Source: Meghimatium bilineatum (Eukaryota; Mollusca; Gastropoda; Stylommatophora; Philomycidae). Taken from it: a DNA stretch of 64,000 nucleotides. How positions within the stretch are numbered: the stretch's first letter is position 1; each line of letters opens with the position of its first letter. Where the stretch lies: contig CM067319.1 in assembly GCA_034231615.1 (NCBI GenBank), positions 2,500,501 to 2,564,500 on the forward strand, given 5' to 3'. Made by a program: the position numbers and the translations under genes. The notes under the pieces were generated by a model. That model searched no databases, was not told where the DNA came from, and saw only the letters and a program-made list of their open reading frames with translations. Positions 1-10,859 of this stretch are shown here, piece after piece.

Positions 1-549
1 TCTAGTCTAAACAGCAGTGTACCATGTTAAAGAGTGCTGCAGACAAAATATAGGGCTGTGAATATAAATGAATATCCTCCCGTACCTCTAAAAAGTGATT
101 CACATATGCAATTTTATGCATTTTGACTTATGATCACGCATTCAGAATAGATTTTAGAGAGAACTAGATCAGGAGACACAGCTACTTATGTCATTAATGT
201 TTCTAGCATAACTTCATCTGCGATCGGCATGACTCATTTGCCACAAGACAAACTGACAACCTAACCAATCCACCACTGACCACCAATCAAATTATAAACT
301 AACTAACCTATGACCACATAAACTGCTTTTATTTCTCAAAGATAACAACTTTCTAAAATGAGAAAAATGTAATTGTAGTTGTATTTATACAACTTTCATA
401 CTTATCTACTTAACCATGCAGAAATTTGGTAACATTCATCCAATGTGTTAGCTCAACTTGGCAGGAAAATCCTGGCTACTTTGTATATTGTTATAATGTA
501 CAACATATCAATGCCTGAGGTGTCCTCTATCATCTTCATTATGTCTATA
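1..549. other. Non-coding, nothing recognised
   Basis: AT-rich sequence with no convincing reading frame, RNA gene or terminal-repeat structure that I can see. It leads into a short minisatellite. Confidence 0.5.
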
Positions 550-712
550 GTATTCAAACTGTCTCTGGTATTCAGCTGTTTCCTGTATTCAAACTGTCTC
601 TAGTATTCAGCTGTTTCCTGTATTCAAACTGTCTCTAGTATTCAGCTGTTTCCTGTATTCAAACTGTCTCTAGTATTCAGCTGTTTCCTGTATTCAGACT
701 GTTAATTGTATT
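550..712. repeat. 35-bp minisatellite, about 4.5 copies
   Basis: Direct repeats of a 35-bp unit beginning tattcaaactgtctc and ending gtttcctg run head to tail. The units are nearly identical, so the array is young or homogenised. No open frame of interest crosses it. Confidence 0.9.
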
Positions 713-1744
713 TTAAAATAGTTCCTGCATGAAAGTTGTTATTCTTCTTCTGTCTTCACTCTCCAATAGCCAGCATAAATGTTCATGTGTTTGACTTGGA
801 GACTGAGAGATACACAGCACTACTAGTTTTACAGCACAGCTGAATTATTTATACTTTTTGGTCCATCATAGGCCTATCTGATTTTGGCATGCATTCAGGC
901 TGTCTGTATTCAGTCCAGTATTTAGACTGTCCTGTTGTCAGACTTCCAGCACTTAGACTTCCTGGGCTCAAACTGTGACCAGTAATTAGACCAGAATTCA
1001 GCAACCTTTTATGATCTGTGGGCTGGATACACAAATGGATAGCAAGGCGCGGGCGAACAATAAATAGAGTTAACCTAAAAGCTTACCGTAATTGCCAGTG
1101 TTATCCATTATATTTATATAGGCCTATAGGTCAGATTGTGCTCAGAATGTGAATACTGGATTACGGAAAGGACCAGTAATAGAAAGCGTCAGTCTTAACC
1201 ACAAGGAGCGAGGTCTGCTAGTTTCCAGAACCATGTTATTACTAAATATTCATTACCAGTACAATTTTTATAAACGTATGAACATTTAAATAGGTAGCCT
1301 ATATTTAGGTTCAGCCCAGCAGGCCGTAGATTGTTGATCCATGATTTAGACTATGTCAAGTGTTCATATTGTTCAGTATTTATACCAATGGTTGGCAAAA
1401 CAAAGGCTTCTGTCTAAATCTGACTTGCCAGTCCATATTTACTGGCAGACTATGCTGCATGAAGCACCATTTGGGACTCCCAAGAGACTTTTTAACAAAA
1501 GTTTTTGTCCCCATCTTTCACAAACAACGCTAAATATTTTATGTAAATCCAAAATAATTACTCACCTTCTAATTTACACTGTCCTGTTGTCAGACTGCGT
1601 CCAGTATTTACTGTCCTTAATTCCAACAATGTCCAGTATTCATGCGACCAAATTTAAAAAAACTTATTGACTCGAGGTACAAGTACTTCACTCAGACTAT
1701 ATTCTGTATCTAGTCTAGATCCTGTTTATAAACTATTTTCTGTC
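713..1744. other. Non-coding, nothing firm
   Basis: Mixed AT-rich sequence with scattered words resembling the 35-bp unit upstream (cagtatttagactg and similar), probably its decayed extension. A 105-codon frame at 1353-1670 has no recognisable domain and a composition like its surroundings, so I do not call it a gene. Confidence 0.5.
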
Positions 1745-1953
1745 CAGTGTTTCCCAACATTTTTTTACAATGACCCACCTCAGTTTTTCTAAAATTCTGA
1801 TGCCCACCTATGTAACATATAGTAGACCTACATATTATTTTATATTCAAAAATTGAATTATTCCCTAAATGAAGCCTAATTACTTGCCCCCCTGAACAAT
1901 CAAATTGCCCCCCCCCCTTCCAGTTTGCGTGGGCACTACGTTGGGAAACACTT
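1745..1953. mobile_element. Probable non-autonomous hAT-like MITE
   Basis: The segment opens with cagtgtttcccaac and closes with gttgggaaacact, a 13-bp terminal inverted repeat of the type seen in hAT elements. It is about 209 bp and has no coding capacity. I could not find a convincing 8-bp target duplication, so the exact edges and the hAT assignment rest on the inverted repeat alone. Confidence 0.6.
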
Positions 1954-2520
1954 ATTTAGACTTCTTGTATTTAGGCATTGTTCCCTCTTTCTTAGGGACA
2001 TAAAACCCATATTTTACCAAATCTTGTATCAAAATTTCAAGTATAAAACTTTGAAACATTAGATCTAACATTTTTCACTGTAACTCAGTTTCATATTATT
2101 ACCTATAGATTCTCTCTAGTTCAATGCTTGTGGACATATGTTCATATACAACCAAATGTTTCGTTTTTATTACTTAATATTTTAGTAATTTAAAATGTAA
2201 TTGGTTGCTTCGTTGTTTTAATTTTATTACAGTGAGAAACTGTTTAATTTTTTTGTTGAAACAATGTATGATGTCATTGTGTGGTACCATTATCTGGTGT
2301 CATTTGGCATGAGTTATTTGTTGTGTGTTTTAGTCAATCAAAAATGAGGAGAAAACAGAAAATGTCATCAGAATACAGATAGTTGAGAAAGGTCAAGGTT
2401 AGGTAACTACTAGCAGAAATTAGACTAATTTGTTGAGTGTCTATATTTGTAGAGGCGGTGCAACTTGTACAAGTTTCTTTTTAATGCTCTGGAGATAGTG
2501 GTTTTTGTGAAGGTATGTTG
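1954..2520. other. Non-coding, nothing recognised
   Basis: AT-rich sequence with no supported feature. Confidence 0.5.
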
Positions 2521-2524
2521 ACTT

Positions 2525-2865
2525 TAAGTTCACATTGAACATTTTGCTCTGAACATTTTGTGATGTTAACTTTTAAAATCACGAGTCTCTGAACATTAAC
2601 TAACAGTCAGACTGAACAATGAGTTTAACTTTGAAATACAGGATGTGGCTGCCTTGATAATTTCATCTGAGTTTTAATGTTGAATCAACTATATGAACAT
2701 TGATTCAGAATATTGCGTCAGCTCTCTCTGAACATGAACATTTGAGTCAGCTGTCTGAACATTTGAGTCAGACTGTATATTGAATCAGCTCTCTGAACAT
2801 CTAGTCGGACTGTATATTGAGTCAGCAAACTTTCAACAGGAGCATTGAGTCAGACTGAATATTGC
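2525..2865. repeat. Degenerate tandem repeat (tgaacatttgagtcag)
   Basis: Words such as gaacatt, gagtcagactg and atattgagtcagc recur many times with irregular spacing. This looks like an old, decayed minisatellite of roughly 25-30 bp units. Confidence 0.6.
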
Positions 2866-3360
2866 AATGAGCTCTAAGCAAATGTTTTGAGTCACTCTGA
2901 ATCACTACTGACTTTGAACATATGACCTGAACTTGTAGACAGTTGTCTAGTACAGATGCTGCAGTATAAAATGTAGTGATGGCAACCATCTCTACTTCTT
3001 CTATCAAGGGCTACATGTTGTAGGATGACTATCTATTGTAGAAGGGCTTCATTTTTAGTACTGGAACTACAAACATGGGGTTTAATGTTACTGGTCAATG
3101 ATTGGAGGTTGAAGATCACATGACTCCCCCAACAGATGGCGCTTGTGTTATCAGTGTTTCACATTGGTTTGTTCATGTGCATTCATTTGTCACTGTTGGG
3201 AAATAAAACACCCCAAAAAAAATATTTGGCTCATGTTGTTTTATTTAGAAACTTTGCTAAATGGTTGACCTTACCCCTTTCACCAGTAACTATGCCTTCC
3301 ATTACTCACTTTTCCATGTTGTTATGTCTCTTTACATGGCCAGAAAACATCAACTTTCTT
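2866..3360. other. Non-coding, nothing recognised
   Basis: No supported gene. A short open frame at 3136-3405 has no recognisable domain and runs into the next degenerate repeat. Confidence 0.5.
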
Positions 3361-3640
3361 GTTATAATGTTGTTTATAAGCCAACCCTCTTGTTATGATG
3401 TTTAGAAGCCAAAACACTTGTTATAATGTTGTTTAGAACTAAACTCTCATGTTATAAATTTTTAGAAGCCAACCCTCTTATGTTGTTTATAATCCACTCC
3501 TCTTGTTATTTAGAAGCCAACCCTCTTGTTATGTTGTTTAGGAGCCAACACTCATTATAAATGTTTAGAAGCCAACCATGTTATAAATATTGTTTAGAAG
3601 CCAACCCTCATAAATGTTGTTTAGAAGCCAACCCTAAATT
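3361..3640. repeat. Degenerate tandem repeat (gttgtttagaagccaaccctc)
   Basis: The phrase ttagaagccaaccctc followed by ttgttat(aa)tgttg recurs about eight times with unit lengths near 30-36 bp. Units differ by small indels. Confidence 0.75.
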
Positions 3641-3726
3641 TGAACATTTAGTTTTCTTACCACTTCTTGGTTCATCTTGTCCGTGGCATTTGAAATATTC
3701 TTCTGTTGCATCTCATTTCTTTTTAT

Positions 3727-3879
3727 TCTTCAGTGTTCATTCTCAAACTCCCACTAGATCTCTCTTGTAGCAGGACCATGTTCCTACTAGATTTTCAGCA
3801 GGATGTAGTTCAAAGAATGGAAATGTATTGTGTCACCATTTTATTTGCACCAATGGCCCGACACATCAGTCTTCAGTGA
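3727..3879 (-). mobile_element. GAA-tailed SINE, copy A
   Basis: On the minus strand this matches the SINE family best seen at 8448-8616 and 9061-9224: a head like caccgaagacggatgtg, a middle with tttccattctctggac, then gtttgagaatgaac and a short gaag-rich tail. It is older and more diverged than the 8-9 kb copies. No A and B boxes are obvious, so the RNA ancestor is unknown. Confidence 0.75.
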
Positions 3880-3917
3880 ATCGCATTTTAAAAGAAATAA
3901 TTCTCTTTGCTACTGTG

Positions 3918-4107
3918 GAAAAATCGTCTGGACAGAAATGGAGGCTGTCGCAGGCTAGGGTAGCCTACTCAAATTGTCAAGGCATGCTGAAATCGGATGT
4001 GCTAGGCCTACAAGGCGCATAACGGTGGCACAGCGTAATCACGCTCCCGGCGGAAATTGCATGGATATCTATGTTGATTACAATGGAGCGAAAGCAAAAC
4101 AAACTTT
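3918..4107 (+). mobile_element. 5'-truncated copy of the 45-kb unclassified retroposon
   Basis: This matches, in reverse orientation, the A-rich end of the element at 45128-46357. Shared words include ggcatgctgaaatcggatgtg and gtaatcacgctcccgg. It has only the last ~190 bp and a small internal deletion, and ends in an A-rich stretch. Retention of only the A-rich end is what 5' truncation during retroposition would give. Confidence 0.75.
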
Positions 4108-4316
4108 GCTACTGTTTTATGAAGTACCTGTGTTTCAGTCATAAATCAACAACAAACCATAAATTGACAACCAATTAACTGCAATCTGGCAGACCCATAG
4201 CTGCTCAATCACTTTCTGCAGATGATAACAGTATACCTGATACATTGAACATTTTCACATAAAAATATTTGGATTAAGACAAGATGGACATCATTCAAGA
4301 TTTACTACAACCAATT

Positions 4317-5082
4317 TTCATATGAAGGTGACACTTGATCTTATATTTTCATATGAAGGTGACACTTGATCTTATATTTTCATATGAAGGTGACACTTGA
4401 TCTTATATTTTCATATGAAGGTGACACTTGATCTTATATTTTCATATGAAGGTGACACTTGATCTTATATTTTCATATGAAGGTGACACTTGATCTTATA
4501 TTTTCATATGAAGGTGACACTTGATCTTATATTTTCATATGAAGGTGACACTTGATCTTATATTTTCATATGAAGGTGGCACTTGATTTTATATTTTCAT
4601 ATGAAGGTGACACTTGATTTATATTTTCATATGAAGGTGACACTTGATTTATATTTTCATATGAAGGTGACACTTGATCTTATATTTTCATATGAAGGTG
4701 ACACTTGATCTTATATTTTCATATGAAGGTGACACTTATATTTTCATATGAAGGTGACACTTGATCTTATATTTTCATATGAAGGTGACACTTGATCTTA
4801 TATTTTCATATGAAGGTGACACTTGATCTTATATTTTCATATGAAGGTGACACTTGATCTTATATTTTCATATGAAGGTGACACTTGATCTTATATTTTC
4901 ATATGAAGGTGACACTTGATCTTATATTTTCATATGAAGGTGGCACTTGATTTTATATTTTCATATGAAGGTGGCACTTGATCCTATATTTTCATATGAA
5001 GGTGACACTTGATCTTATATTTTCATATGAAGGTGGCACTTGATCCTATATTTTCATATGAAGGTGGCACTTGATTTTATAA
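4317..5082. repeat. 31-bp minisatellite, about 25 copies
   Basis: Units of 31 bp (tattttcatatgaaggtgac plus acttgatctta) are repeated head to tail with few substitutions, mainly gacact/ggcact and gatct/gattt, and some shortened units. The paralogous site near 47495 carries only one such unit, so the array expanded in this copy or collapsed in the other. Confidence 0.95.
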
Positions 5083-5116
5083 TTTTTAATGCGAAGTAAA
5101 TCTGGTCGACAACACA

Positions 5117-5470
5117 CTTAGTAACAAACATTGGGTCAAAGGGTATGAGTTCATGGACTACTAGATCAGCAATAACAAACATTGGGTCAAAAAGCTTGAG
5201 TCCATGGAACACTGGATCAGCAATAACAAACATTAAGTCAAAGGGCATGATGTCATGGGTCATAATCAGAAATAAACACTGGGTCAAAGGGTATGAGTCC
5301 ATGGACCACTGGATATTCAATAACAAACATTGGGTCAAAGGGTATGTCTCCTTGGACCACTGAATCATACTAACAAATATTGGGTAAAAAGGCAGGAGTC
5401 CATGGACCACTAATCAGCAATAATAAACATTGGGTCAAAGAGCATGGACCACTGGATCAACAATAACAAA
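5117..5470. repeat. ~50-bp degenerate repeat (aacaaacattgggtcaaagg)
   Basis: About seven imperfect units carry aacaaacattgggtcaaagg, then catgagtccatggaccactg, then gatcagcaat. The same family, in the same orientation and context, is at 47555-47715, which supports a shared segmental origin. Confidence 0.85.
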
Positions 5471-5639
5471 TATACAAAGGACAATAAGGCTAGAAACAAT
5501 TTATGTTCAAGAAAAGTTTGTTTATTGCTATGAAAACTGCAAACATTAACTTTTTAAAGAGTCTCCAATTATAAAAACCAAACTAAGATTACATACGGTA
5601 GTCATTATAAGCATTCAAGGATCGACTCTAAGAACACAT

Positions 5640-6035
5640 GAACGGTCATTGACTACTTATTTCCCATGGGTATTAGACTGACCACTTATTTCCCATAAGT
5701 CTGACCACTTTTTTCAATAGGTCTTAGACTAACCATTTTTTTCCTGTAAGACCTAGGTCTTAGATTAACCACTTCATTCCCATAAATCTGACCACTTATT
5801 TCCCATATGTCTGACCACTTCATTCCCATAAATCTGACCACTTATTTCCCATAAGTCAACCACTTTTTTTCCAATAGGTCTTAAACTACGTTAGTCTTAG
5901 ACTGACCAACACTTACTTTTCAGTCTGTAACCATTTCTTCACTTTCAGTCTTTAACTATTTCTTCACTAAACTTTCAGTCTGTAACCATTTCTTCACTTA
6001 ATTTTCAGTCTGTAACCATTTCTTCACTTAGAAAA
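5640..6035. repeat. Degenerate tandem repeats (ctgaccacttatttcccat; cagtctgtaaccatttcttc)
   Basis: Two adjacent low-copy arrays: a ~25-bp unit around 5650-5880 and a ~30-bp unit around 5930-6030. Both are decayed and non-coding. Confidence 0.7.
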
Positions 6036-6124
6036 TTAAAAGGGCTCAAAAGATGTAGAGGATTGATTGGATTGTATATGAGTTACCACATTGTACTTAG
6101 TCCACCTCAACAAAGTTTCACATT

Positions 6125-6440
6125 TTACTCAACCCATCTTAACATTGCACCATATTGTACATCCAAGGTAACATAGAGATATGCATTAAAAAAAATATGG
6201 GGAATGAGATCAAATAAAACAACTTTGCCTGAAAACAGCATAAACAATAACACAACAAAGGCCTGCCACCCCAATCTAAATAAATGAATGATCAGTATTA
6301 AGACCAAATGGCTCAATCTCAATGGTACCAAACTGCAATATATTGAACTTTTCAAAAGTGTTTCTAGCTCTACCATCGGTGCTGCATGATCTTAATGCAG
6401 TGACCTGATTATCACAGAGACCACAATGATCAGCCAACGC
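6125..6440. repeat. Dispersed repeat, copy 1 of 3
   Basis: It resembles 44010-44430 in order and content: a gagatcaaataaaac-like block, aatctaaataaatga, ataccaaactg and catgatcttaatgcag, then gtgacctgattatcac. A weaker match lies at 50850-51050. No coding potential or terminal structure identifies its class. Confidence 0.65.
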
Positions 6441-6485
6441 CATTTAAATTTATAGCAGTAATAACTTATTGATCATCTCTAGCAA

Positions 6486-7705
6486 TAGATCAACAGCACA
6501 CAGTTACTAGAAGTGTCACTCAGGACCAACAGCGCACAGTAGAAGTGTCACTCAGGATCAACAGCACACAGTTACTAGAAGTGTCACTCAGGATCAACAG
6601 CGCACAGTTACTAGAAGTGTCACTCAGGATCAACAGTGCACAGTTACTAGAAGTGTCACTGAGGATCAACAGCGCACAGTTACTAGAAGTGTCACTCAGG
6701 ATCAACAGCGCACAGTTACTAGAAGTGTCACTCAGGATCAACAGCGCACAGTTACTAGAAGTGTCACTCAGGATCAACAGCGCACAGTTACTAGAAGTGT
6801 CACTCAGGATCAACAGCGCACAGTTACTAGAAGTGTCACTCAGGATCAACAGCGCACAGTTACTAGAAGTGTCACTCAGGATCAACAGCGCACAGTTACT
6901 AGAAGTGTCACTCAGGATCAACAGCGCACAGTTACTAGAAGTGTCACTCAGGATCAAAAGCACACAGTTACTAGAAGTGTCACTCAGGATCAACAGCGCA
7001 CAGTTACTAGAAGTGTCACTCAGGATCAACAGCGCACAGTTACTAGAAGTGTCACTCAGGATCAACAGCGCACAGTTACTAGAAGTGTCACTCAGGATCA
7101 ACAGCGCACAGTTACTAGAAGTGTCACTCAGGATCAACAGCGCACAGTTACTAGAAGTGTCACTCAGGATCAAAAGCACACAGTTACTAGAAGTGTCACT
7201 CAGGATCAACAGCGCACAGTTACTAGAAGTGTCACTCAGGATCAACAGCGCACAGTTACTAGAAGTGTCACTCAGGATCAACAGCGCACAGTTACTAGAA
7301 GTGTCACTCAGGATCAACAGCGCACAGTTACTAGAAGTGTCACTCAGGATCAACAGCGCACAGTTACTAGAAGTGTCACTCAGGATCAACAGCACACAGT
7401 TACTAGAAGTGTCACTCAGGATCAAAAGCACACAGTTACTAGAAGTGTCACTCAGGATCAACAGCGCACAGTTACTAGAAGTGTCACTCAGGATCAAAAG
7501 CACACAGTTACTAGGAGTGTCACTCAGGATCAACAGCGCACAGTTACTAGAAGTGTCACTCAGGATCAACAGCGCACAGTTACTAGAAGTGTCACTCAGG
7601 ATCAAAAGCACACAGTTACTAGGAGTGTCACTCAGGATCAACAGCGCACAGTTACTAGAAGTGTCACTCAGGATCAAAAGCACACAGTTACTGGGAGTGT
7701 CACTC
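6486..7705. repeat. 36-bp minisatellite, about 34 copies
   Basis: A 36-bp unit (gatcaacagcgcacagttac plus tagaagtgtcactcag) is repeated about 34 times. The main variants are caacagcgcac versus caaaagcacac and agaag versus aggag, and the variants cluster toward the right end in an alternating pattern. Because 36 is a multiple of three and the unit has no stops, it stays open for ~390-430 codons on both strands. That is a by-product of the period, not evidence for a protein. Confidence 0.97.
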
Positions 7706-7831
7706 TGAGCATGTACACCTATATCTTTAACTCTTAAAGAAGCAAAACACGCTGTCAGCATATGTCCGGTATATCTGACAGCGTGTGTCCAGTCCATCAT
7801 TTTTCATTCATAAATTTCATTTCTTACAGAC

Positions 7832-8193
7832 CCCATCAAGGCTAGCACCGTGTAGTGGTGATGGGGCTTAGTTCAGCCATCAGGGGCTGGAAACTAAGTT
7901 TGGTCAGACAGTCCTACTTGAGCAGGACCATAGTCCTGTCCAAGTAAGCAGGGTGCTGAAGATGGAGGCAACCAGCCAAAAGACGCACAGATAATCAGGA
8001 TGCCACGCATAAAACAAAATGAGAAGTGTTCTAAGCATGAAACGCTGAGGCAGACATATTGGCCAGAGGAAACAACACTGGAATCGAAGCTCTATGGGCC
8101 ACTGTATGAACTATAAAAGACAGTGAGTTTTATTAAGGAGACAGAATTACAGATATAGACATGTTTCAAGTAAACGAAAGAAGAAGAAGAAGA
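7832..8193 (+). mobile_element. LINE-derived deletion element (5' end joined to 3' end)
   Basis: The first ~190 bp match the head of the LINE at 38940-43048 (ggggcttagttcagccatca, aaggcgcacagataatcagg-like). The remaining ~165 bp match its last part (gcatgaaacgctgaggcaga to the gaa-rich tail). The ~3.7 kb between, including all endonuclease and reverse transcriptase sequence, is absent. The unit is bounded by a perfect 13-bp target duplication, atttcttacagac, at 7819-7831 and 8194-8206. The join lies near 8021-8027 with a little microhomology and no splice-site dinucleotides in the matching LINE. Confidence 0.9.
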
Positions 8194-8206
8194 ATTTCTT
8201 ACAGAC

Positions 8207-8436
8207 AAAAAGCATGCAAAATTCAGAATAATTTCTTCTAATTTGAAGAATACTCATATGCCGTTTATCATAATATTATTGTATATTCATTGATCTGTTG
8301 GTTAGTATTATAATGATGTGTAGTGTCATCAATGTCATTATCAAGGAAAAAATAAATATAGTAAAACTGGTTTTAAAATAGTCTGGCCTTCAAGAGTTAA
8401 GACCTCAGCAGGGATCTTCATAAATTGCAAGAGTTA
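8207..8436. other. Non-coding spacer
   Basis: AT-rich sequence between two retroposons. Nothing recognised. Confidence 0.5.
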
Positions 8437-8447
8437 AGACCTCCATA

Positions 8448-8616
8448 CAACCAAAGACAGATGTGTCTTTCCATGTCTGTCCATTGGCGCAAATAAATCG
8501 GCGACACAAGGCATTTCCATTCTCTGGACTACATCCTGCTGGAAATCTAGAAGGACAATTGTCCTGCTACAAGAAAGATCCAGCGGGAGTTTGAGAATGA
8601 ACGCTAAAGAAGAAGA
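8448..8616 (+). mobile_element. GAA-tailed SINE, copy B
   Basis: A ~169-bp element with head accaaagacagatgtg, middle tttccattctctggac, and end gagaatgaacgct followed by a gaa repeat. It is flanked by a perfect 11-bp target duplication, agacctccata, at 8437-8447 and 8617-8627. This proves insertion by target-primed retroposition and fixes the element's limits. It is one of the two best-defined copies in the window. Confidence 0.93.
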
Positions 8617-8849
8617 AGACCTCCATAGGGGACTTCATAAATTGTATCACTGCATTTATTTTTAATCTCCTAAAGATGAACAGAATGCAGCCAGGAGAAT
8701 GGAATGTCATGGTTTACAGTTTGTCTGCAATATCTGGGCCTTTGACCTGACCCATCTTACTGCAGCATGTAAAATTGCACTTATAAACAGATCATCACGA
8801 CAGTATAAAATCTTGTCCTCATAAGCATAAGCTAAATGGCTCAACTGCT

Positions 8850-9048
8850 ATGCATTGGATAGCCCCCATCAAAGTTTGAAACTCTACATACTAATACAGC
8901 TCTATTGCTGTACACAAATTTTAAAAATTAAGCATTATATACAATTCGATCACCTTCACACTTTAAAAAAAATAAATCTTGAAACATCTAGAAAACAATT
9001 TCATATAAATAATTTGAATCAACTGAAAGACAATTACTCAGCAACATT
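8850..9048. other. Flank segment paralogous to 47790-47980
   Basis: Words such as aagcattatatacaattcga and cttgaaacatctagaaaa match 47840-47920 in the same order and orientation. This is part of the segmental duplication that also holds the two helicase genes. A possible frame of 107 codons at 8855-9178 runs into the SINE and is not called. Confidence 0.7.
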
Positions 9049-9060
9049 AAATAAACAGTA

Positions 9061-9224
9061 TACCACCAAAGACGGATGTGTTGGGCTATTGACACAAATA
9101 AAACGGCAACACACCGCATTTCCATTCTCTGGACTACATTCAACTGGAAATCTTGTAGGACCAGTGTCCTGTTACTAGAGAAATCCAGTGGGAGTTTGAG
9201 AATGAATGCTGAAGAAGAAGAAGA
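9061..9224 (+). mobile_element. GAA-tailed SINE, copy C
   Basis: A full-length ~164-bp copy from taccaccaaagacgg to the gaagaagaagaag tail. It is bounded by a perfect 12-bp target duplication, aaataaacagta, at 9049-9060 and 9225-9236. The paralogous site near 47.9 kb lacks it, so it inserted after the segmental duplication. Confidence 0.93.
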
Positions 9225-9290
9225 AAATAAACAGTATTACTGTAACTTGTGGTTTTTCATACAATTACCAGGTAATTTTTTTAAAATTCC

Positions 9291-9480
9291 CGTTCATTCA
9301 CAAAACTCCAACTGGATCTTTCTTATATCAGGGCAATGTTCATGCTGTGTTTCCAGTAGGATATAGTCCAGATATCTCTCTTAGGGTAATGGTATTACAA
9401 GGTTTCTAGCAAGATGTAGTCCAGAGAATTGGAGATGTGTTGTTACCAGTTTATATGCACCAATGGGCTGACACATCCAA
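9291..9480 (-). mobile_element. GAA-tailed SINE, copy D (old)
   Basis: On the minus strand a diverged copy can be followed from a tgttggatgtgtcagc-like head to a gaatgaacg end. It carries an internal extra segment in which the middle part appears twice. No target duplication is left. Confidence 0.6.
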
Positions 9481-9769
9481 CCAATATGGTAACTAATACA
9501 TTCAGTGTTTTTTTATTTCCACATGGATGTCTGTAGCCATATTGCTCATAGACAAGCAGTACGAGAGAACTGGTTTCCATACTGGGACACAAACTACTGG
9601 TTCCCTTACTGTAACACTGCGACACCAACTACACCGTACACTGGGACACCAACAATAGTCCAACATGCTTGATTTTTTCACAACTGTAGGTATCACTATC
9701 GACACCGACAAACACTAATTAGTCCTTTTATATGCTATGGACACCCACATTTTTTTAACAGTCATACAT

Positions 9770-10330
9770 TTGATATAATTGAGTCTTACAGTCACGACTG
9801 ACAGGGAGCAACTCATCAAACTGAGACTTGAACTTCCCAAATTTTAGGGAATGATGCATTATGTTATCAAACAGAAAATCAGTGCACAGCTCAAACTTTC
9901 AGTGGAGATGTCAAGCTGACCATCATTAGATGGTCAAACTGACCATCAGGTGATGGGTTAAGCTGACCATCAAGGAATATATCCAAGTGACCATCAGTAG
10001 TTGGGACAAAATTACATCAGTGAATAAGTCAAAATGACCATCAAAAGATTGGTGACACTGACCATCAGGGGATATATCCAAATACCATCCTTAGATTGGG
10101 AAAATTTACAAACATTGAATTTAATGAGTCAAAATTACCTTGTTGGAGAAGTCACAATGACCATCAGTTCATGGGTCAAAACTGACCATGGAACAGGTCA
10201 ACCTAACTAGTATATATAGCACTGACTATATATTAAACACAATTTACTGACATTCATTTACTGAATAAAACTGACCATCATTAATTCAAAATGACCATTC
10301 ATTAAGATAATTATTCACTACTAAGTCACA
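9770..10330. repeat. Degenerate repeat (tgaccatcaggtgatgggtca), duplicated flank
   Basis: Phrases built on tgaccatca recur about fifteen times without fixed spacing. The stretch beginning catttgatataattgagtc and including tgcattatgttatcaaac matches 48705-48830, showing that it belongs to the segmental duplication. Confidence 0.7.
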
Positions 10331-10465
10331 AAATGTAATCATTACATCACATATTTCTATATAAATTTGTATGATATCCCAATACCACCAAATGTAATCA
10401 GTACATCAGATATTTTATTACACATATAATTCATATTTACTAGAAAATGTACCCTGAGATGACTA

Positions 10466-10695
10466 TGATACTTCAAATAAAATGTGTATCAAGCCAACTC
10501 AAGTACATCAGGATACTTCAAACAAAATGTGTATCAAGCCAACTCAAGTACATCAGGATACTTCAAACAAAATGTGTATCAAGCCAACTCAAGTACATCA
10601 GGATACTTCAAACAAAATGTGTATCAAGCCAACTCAAGTACATCAGGATACTTCAAACAAAATGTGTATCAATCCAAATCAAGTACATCAGGTCA
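10466..10695. repeat. 45-bp minisatellite, 5 copies
   Basis: Near-identical 45-bp units (aagccaactcaagtacatca plus ggatacttcaaacaaaatgtgtatc). The period is a multiple of three, so all frames look open for some distance, but nothing suggests a protein. Confidence 0.93.
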
Positions 10696-10859
10696 CATCT
10701 ATGATACATACATCACAAAATAGTAGTAAATACATTAAATTATGCCACTGATAAATATCACTGACAAATAAGCCTACATCACATTACATTACTGATAAAT
10801 ATATATGAAAAATACATAAGGATGAATGAATGATGAATACGTAAGGTATGTCCTTGACA

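Noticed and set aside
1353-1670. 105-codon plus-strand frame
   Set aside because: No domain, composition like the surrounding AT-rich DNA.
4317-5082. CRISPR-like array
   Set aside because: Units are contiguous with no unique spacers and the genome is animal; it is a minisatellite.
6520-7800. Long minus-strand frame of SDTSSNCALLIL dodecamers and the plus-strand SLRINSAQLLEV frame
   Set aside because: Both come from a stop-free 36-bp tandem repeat; flanks add no coding signal.
10447-10751. Three overlapping repeat-rich forward frames of 79-89 codons
   Set aside because: Produced by the 45-bp period; no other coding evidence.
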